Below are positions 62,251 to 64,000 of a DNA stretch of 64,000 nt, piece by piece. A program made the translations under genes and the position numbers. This DNA is from Bolinopsis microptera (Eukaryota; Ctenophora; Tentaculata; Lobata; Bolinopsidae), in the NCBI RefSeq assembly GCF_026151205.1, contig NC_087076.1, forward strand, positions 11,818,902-11,882,901, written 5' to 3'. Numbering within the stretch: position 1 is the first letter of the stretch; every line of letters begins with the position of its first letter. The notes below the pieces were generated by a model, which was not told the origin of the DNA, did not search any database, and was given only the letters and a program-made list of their open reading frames with translations.

Positions 62251-64000
62251 GCGTCGGGATTTCAAATCGAGCGCTCATCATTTTTATAATAGCTGCAAGT
62301 CTGCAGCGTTTAGAGCTGCATTGTTGACTAAACCAGACTGTGCATGATGTACTTGTATTAAATTCAGATAAATGTTAGTAACAATCGACGCCAACATTGT
62401 GCAACTGTAAACTGCAAAATGTTAACGTCGATTATCACTTAATCACATCTCGCAAGTTACTAATTCTTTGCACTAAATATGTTACGTCACTATAGCATAT
62501 GTCATTCATATTGTACGTTATTGGTTATATAAGATAAAAATAAACATTTTATAATTGTTTCAATGTTCAACACTGCTAAAAAACAAATACCTACTTGCCC
62601 ATCGATTAAGCAGTCGCCAAAACAAGGCTCAAAGTTAATTTACCTTCACACCTCGTTTTGGAGACTGAAGGATGTCAATAAATAAATAATGGATAACATT
62701 AATACTGAATATGATGGATAATCAGTAATATCAATAAAATCCACAATCACTAATCATGATTTCGATGGGCAAGCACTCGCAACTGGATGCTGAAACAAAC
62801 GGCGCAAGTCTTGCACCGTTCATGCAGCATACGTCGCGAGATATCATGAGTGATGAGCTCCGCTCACTCTGCGATTCTAACGGATGAATTAGGCTACCCC
62901 GACAGAAACACAGGTAACAGGGGGTTGTGGAAGGACACGAACACTGTTCGTTAACTCGTACCCCGGGTACCCCCCTATATAGATCTATGTCCCGCCGGAG
63001 ACAGCCCACCACCAGTCATATCGAAAGCAGCTTTTAATTCTGCATTATAAATATCGCGTCGCCATAATAAATAATATACATTACCACTACACACTTGTCA
63101 CTACACACTTTTATGCACAGTACAACTAAAATATTAACAAGAGACAGAAGAGTTTTACATCGGCTCAGCACCGCAAGGACGTTGGCTATACACGTGGTTC
63201 ATAAATTAGTTTGATTTGGGTACGGTTCGACCGGGAAAGTGGTCGGGGTTAGTTCTCATAATGAGTGATCACTGTCGTCAGATTGCTCTATCCAGAGCCC
63301 TTGCGCTTGCAGTAGTGCGCGCCCGCCTCACTTGTGAAACAAGCGCGCCCGCAGTGGCGCGAAAGCACATGGTTAGGTGAAGTCGTCAGATATATTAGAG
63401 CGGGAACTCCCCCAGGTTCCGGACGAAACGCGCACAGTATTTAGAGTATCAGCGCGCAATGCTGTGCGCGCTCCCATAATGTTTTATCATTCGGCGATCG
63501 CGTTCAACGTGACTGGTTAGGAAGTGCTCTGTTGTTTACCTAATTTCAAGCATGGTATCCATAGATAAGATTATCAGTCAGTAAGTGGGAATAACAGGCA
63601 AGTATCACTTCTCACTCAGAGTTCAGTGAAATTTTTGTCACACCAATCAGTTCCATACCTGTTTTGAGCTCTTAGAAGTGACTGTTTAAGCAAATTCTTG
63701 ACAGAGCTGCAAGGGGAGGTGAAATTCATCGGCCCAACTTTACGAAATTCGTTCCACAGCCATGCAGATTTGTACATAAATTGATTAGTTGGAGAGGGCG
63801 TGATATTAACAAATTATCTTTCCTATTTGATAAGCCGAATAGGTAGTATAACGAAATTGGTACTCGTGACTTAATGATCTTAAACAATTCCATTAACCCA
63901 GGAAAAGTTACCGGCTGGTGGTGGTACTAGAGTTGGTTTAATTTAAACAGACGGCTTGACCTCGCGCGCGACAACAAGCATGATTTGCACGCGTGGCGTA
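62251..64000. other. No gene recognised at the right edge
   Basis: Mixed AT-rich and CG-containing DNA with CGCGCG-rich patches (63300-63480, 63960-64000). No frame here resembles a known protein and no repeat pair within the window was noticed. Confidence 0.4.

Overview
This is AT-rich animal nuclear DNA. The genes are split by GT-AG introns and belong to metazoan families: STK16, ARMC8, PSMC1/Rpt2, a myotubularin, NPRL2, a 7TM receptor, an SVOP/SV2-type transporter and a carbohydrate sulfotransferase. Compact genes, two nested intronic genes, many MITEs and non-LTR elements suggest an early-branching marine invertebrate such as a ctenophore or cnidarian. The phylum is an inference; no single sequence here settles it. 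Homology calls rest on remembered family motifs, not on database searches.

Layout from left to right. 1-11 kb: a three-exon SVOP-like transporter (3023-6140) whose second intron holds an inverted pair of Penelope/GIY-YIG remnants, set among fold-back and MITE elements. A broken copy of its promoter and first exon lies at 9.87-10.5 kb. 11.8-17.2 kb: an eight-exon STK16 kinase (minus), with an intronless UBC9-like E2 in one intron. That E2 has lost its active-site cysteine. 17.07-31.2 kb: ARMC8 (minus, eight exons), a scaffold of the CTLH/GID ubiquitin ligase. A direct tandem duplication of about 4.3-4.5 kb spans the STK16/ARMC8 junction. Both parent genes stay whole, and a 5'-truncated ARMC8 plus an orphan STK16 exon 1 lie between them. 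The two copies differ by 207 bp (9 x 23 bp) over an intronic 23-bp repeat that carries an E-box. A 7TM receptor gene lies antisense inside ARMC8 intron 2.

31-36 kb: a poly-G-ended hAT-like MITE and an intronless Golgi sulfotransferase. 36.4-42.5 kb: PSMC1 (minus, eight exons). One exon carries a single-base insertion. Intron 1 contains a roughly 290-bp CT microsatellite and a 2.36-kb C-rich element. 42.8-47.3 kb: a TRMT10-like pseudogene interrupted by a perfect 144-bp palindrome, then a 3.8-kb giant inverted repeat. 47.6-51.5 kb: an intronless MTMR6/7/8-type phosphatase and a two-exon NPRL2 (both minus), with a small hAT-like MITE between them. 52.2-60.8 kb: a degenerate RT fragment with head-to-head 3' UTR copies, then a recent 5'-truncated LINE with intact ORF2 and an 11-bp target-site duplication. 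60.8-64 kb: a MITE carrying telomere-like TTAGGG repeats, a fold-back element with tandem-repeat arms, and otherwise featureless sequence.

Most host genes serve general cell functions: proteasome, CTLH ligase, GATOR1/mTORC1 control, phosphoinositide turnover and Golgi kinase. Nothing indicates co-regulation. The observations most worth checking are the cysteine-less nested UBC9-like gene and the tandem duplication.
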